Part shown: piece by piece, positions 5,819 through 6,354 of the stretch
Numbering within the stretch: the first letter of the stretch is position 1
Layout: every line of letters starts with the position of its first letter
Assembly: GCA_005809115.1 (NCBI GenBank)
Contig: SYLK01000597.1
Span: 1 to 6,354 of the forward strand
Length of the DNA stretch: 6,354 bases
Direction: 5' to 3'
DNA from: Planctomyces sp.
Lineage (GTDB): Bacteria > Planctomycetota > Planctomycetia > Planctomycetales > Planctomycetaceae
Position numbers and translations under genes: made by a program
Notes under the pieces: generated by a model
The model's database searches: none
Seen by the model: only the letters and a program-made list of their open reading frames with translations
What the model was told of the DNA's origin: nothing

Positions 5819-6346
5819 TTACTGCTGCCAGAAGGAGCGATCCAGGGTCCGGTAGTTGATGGCTTCGCTGAGATGTTCTGCCGAGATCTGTTCGGCTTCG
5901 GCGAGGTCTGCAATTGTGCGGCTGATCCGCAGAATCTTGTCATGCGCACGAGCGGACAGTCCCATTTCTTCCATGGCCGTCTTCAGCAGTTGTTCGGCAT
6001 CGGGCTGGAGTACGCAGTATTTGCGGATCTGCGGCGGCCTCATCTTGCCGTTGACACGATTTCGTTCCTCCCGGAATCTGTCTGCCTGAATAGCGCGGGC
6101 TGCCACTACTGACTCCCGCATATCCCTGCTGGAAGTCCCCGCGGTCCGGTCGGCGAGTTCTCGAAAGGGAACGGGCGGCACTTCGATGTGAATGTCGATG
6201 CGATCCAGCAGCGGGCCGCTGATGCGGCTGAGGTAGCGTTCGATCTGCAGCGGGTTGCAGGTGCATTGTCGTTTCGGGTCGCCGCGGAAGCCGCACGGCT
6301 TATTCCTTCTTCCATTGGATTGCGAGTTTGTTCTATCTTCAGTCAT
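5819..6346 (-). CDS. comM: YifB/ComM-family Mg-chelatase-like AAA+ protein, C-terminal third only
   Basis: ComM is a hexameric AAA+ helicase that promotes branch migration during natural transformation; YifB is the general family name. Residues 17-175 match the family's C-terminal part. They include PCGFRGDPKRQCTC (Cys18, 28 and 30 of the cysteine-rich turn), QIERYLSRISGPLLDRIDIHIEVP with the arginine-finger region, then the Mg_chelatase_C helical domain ending GLSARAHDKILRISRTIADLAEAEQISAEHLSEAINYRTLDRSFW. The family is about 500 residues, so the N-terminal ChlI-like domain and the Walker A and B motifs are missing. Residues 1-16 (MTEDRTNSQSNGRRNK) do not resemble the expected strand ending in AAMNPCPCG. 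The ATG at 6346 is only the first available start; the frame stays open to the window edge. It may be a truncated remnant, an insertion-disrupted gene, or a contig-edge artefact. On its own it cannot hydrolyse ATP. Confidence 0.85.
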   Translation of the reverse strand: MTEDRTNSQSNGRRNKPCGFRGDPKRQCTCNPLQIERYLSRISGPLLDRIDIHIEVPPVPFRELADRTAGTSSRDMRESVVAARAIQADRFREERNRVNGKMRPPQIRKYCVLQPDAEQLLKTAMEEMGLSARAHDKILRISRTIADLAEAEQISAEHLSEAINYRTLDRSFWQQ

Positions 6347-6354
6347 GCTATGAA
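6299..6354. other. AT-rich segment where comM homology ends
   Basis: By direct count of 6301-6354, about 37% is G or C, clearly lower than the GC-rich comM-like coding DNA beside it. Read on the minus strand in the comM frame, it encodes a polar stretch unrelated to the conserved strand expected before PCGFRGDP. No transposon end, target duplication or intron domain can be identified in so short a piece. It is either foreign DNA adjoining a broken comM or an assembly edge. Confidence 0.5.

Noticed and set aside
6296..6346. Intein insertion in comM at the NPCPCG motif
   Set aside because: The sequence before the homology block lacks the terminal His-Asn (or Gln) followed by Cys, Ser or Thr, and the residue before Cys18 is Pro.

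Overview
The window looks like chromosomal DNA of a planctomycete. The evidence is moderately high GC, long spacers between genes, two secreted Tat-type proteins of families that are greatly expanded in Planctomycetes (a DUF1501 protein and a Gfo/Idh/MocA oxidoreductase), and a receiver-like protein with an unusual WGGGDG loop. The assignment rests on protein character, not on a marker-gene comparison.

Layout from left to right: (1) the first 199 codons of ribosomal protein S1 on the minus strand, running off the left edge; (2) a spacer of about 500 bp with a candidate promoter and a run of GC-rich hairpins; (3) a Tat-exported Gfo/Idh/MocA oxidoreductase on the plus strand; (4) a small stand-alone receiver-like protein on the minus strand, whose 3' end overlaps the oxidoreductase gene tail to tail by 42 bp; (5) a 352-bp gene-free spacer unusually dense in inverted repeats; (6) a DUF1501 sulfatase-like protein on the minus strand; (7) a 260-bp divergent promoter region; (8) a plus-strand short-chain dehydrogenase resembling uronate dehydrogenase; (9) the C-terminal third of a YifB/ComM-type Mg-chelatase-like AAA+ protein on the minus strand. 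Homology in (9) stops abruptly about 56 bp before the right edge, at an AT-rich stretch.

No multi-gene operon is evident. Neighbouring genes are convergent, divergent, or separated by long spacers, so most are probably transcribed alone. The oxidoreductase and the short-chain dehydrogenase could both act on sugars or sugar acids, and the DUF1501 protein belongs to the polymer-degradation repertoire of planctomycetes, but nothing here ties them into one pathway.

I found no CRISPR array, tRNA, rRNA, recognisable transposase or obvious new multi-gene system. The points most worth checking are the broken 5' end of the comM-like gene, the hairpin-rich spacer at about 2979-3186 (its stem imperfections fit a plus-strand RNA), and the receiver domain with Glu in place of the phospho-accepting Asp.
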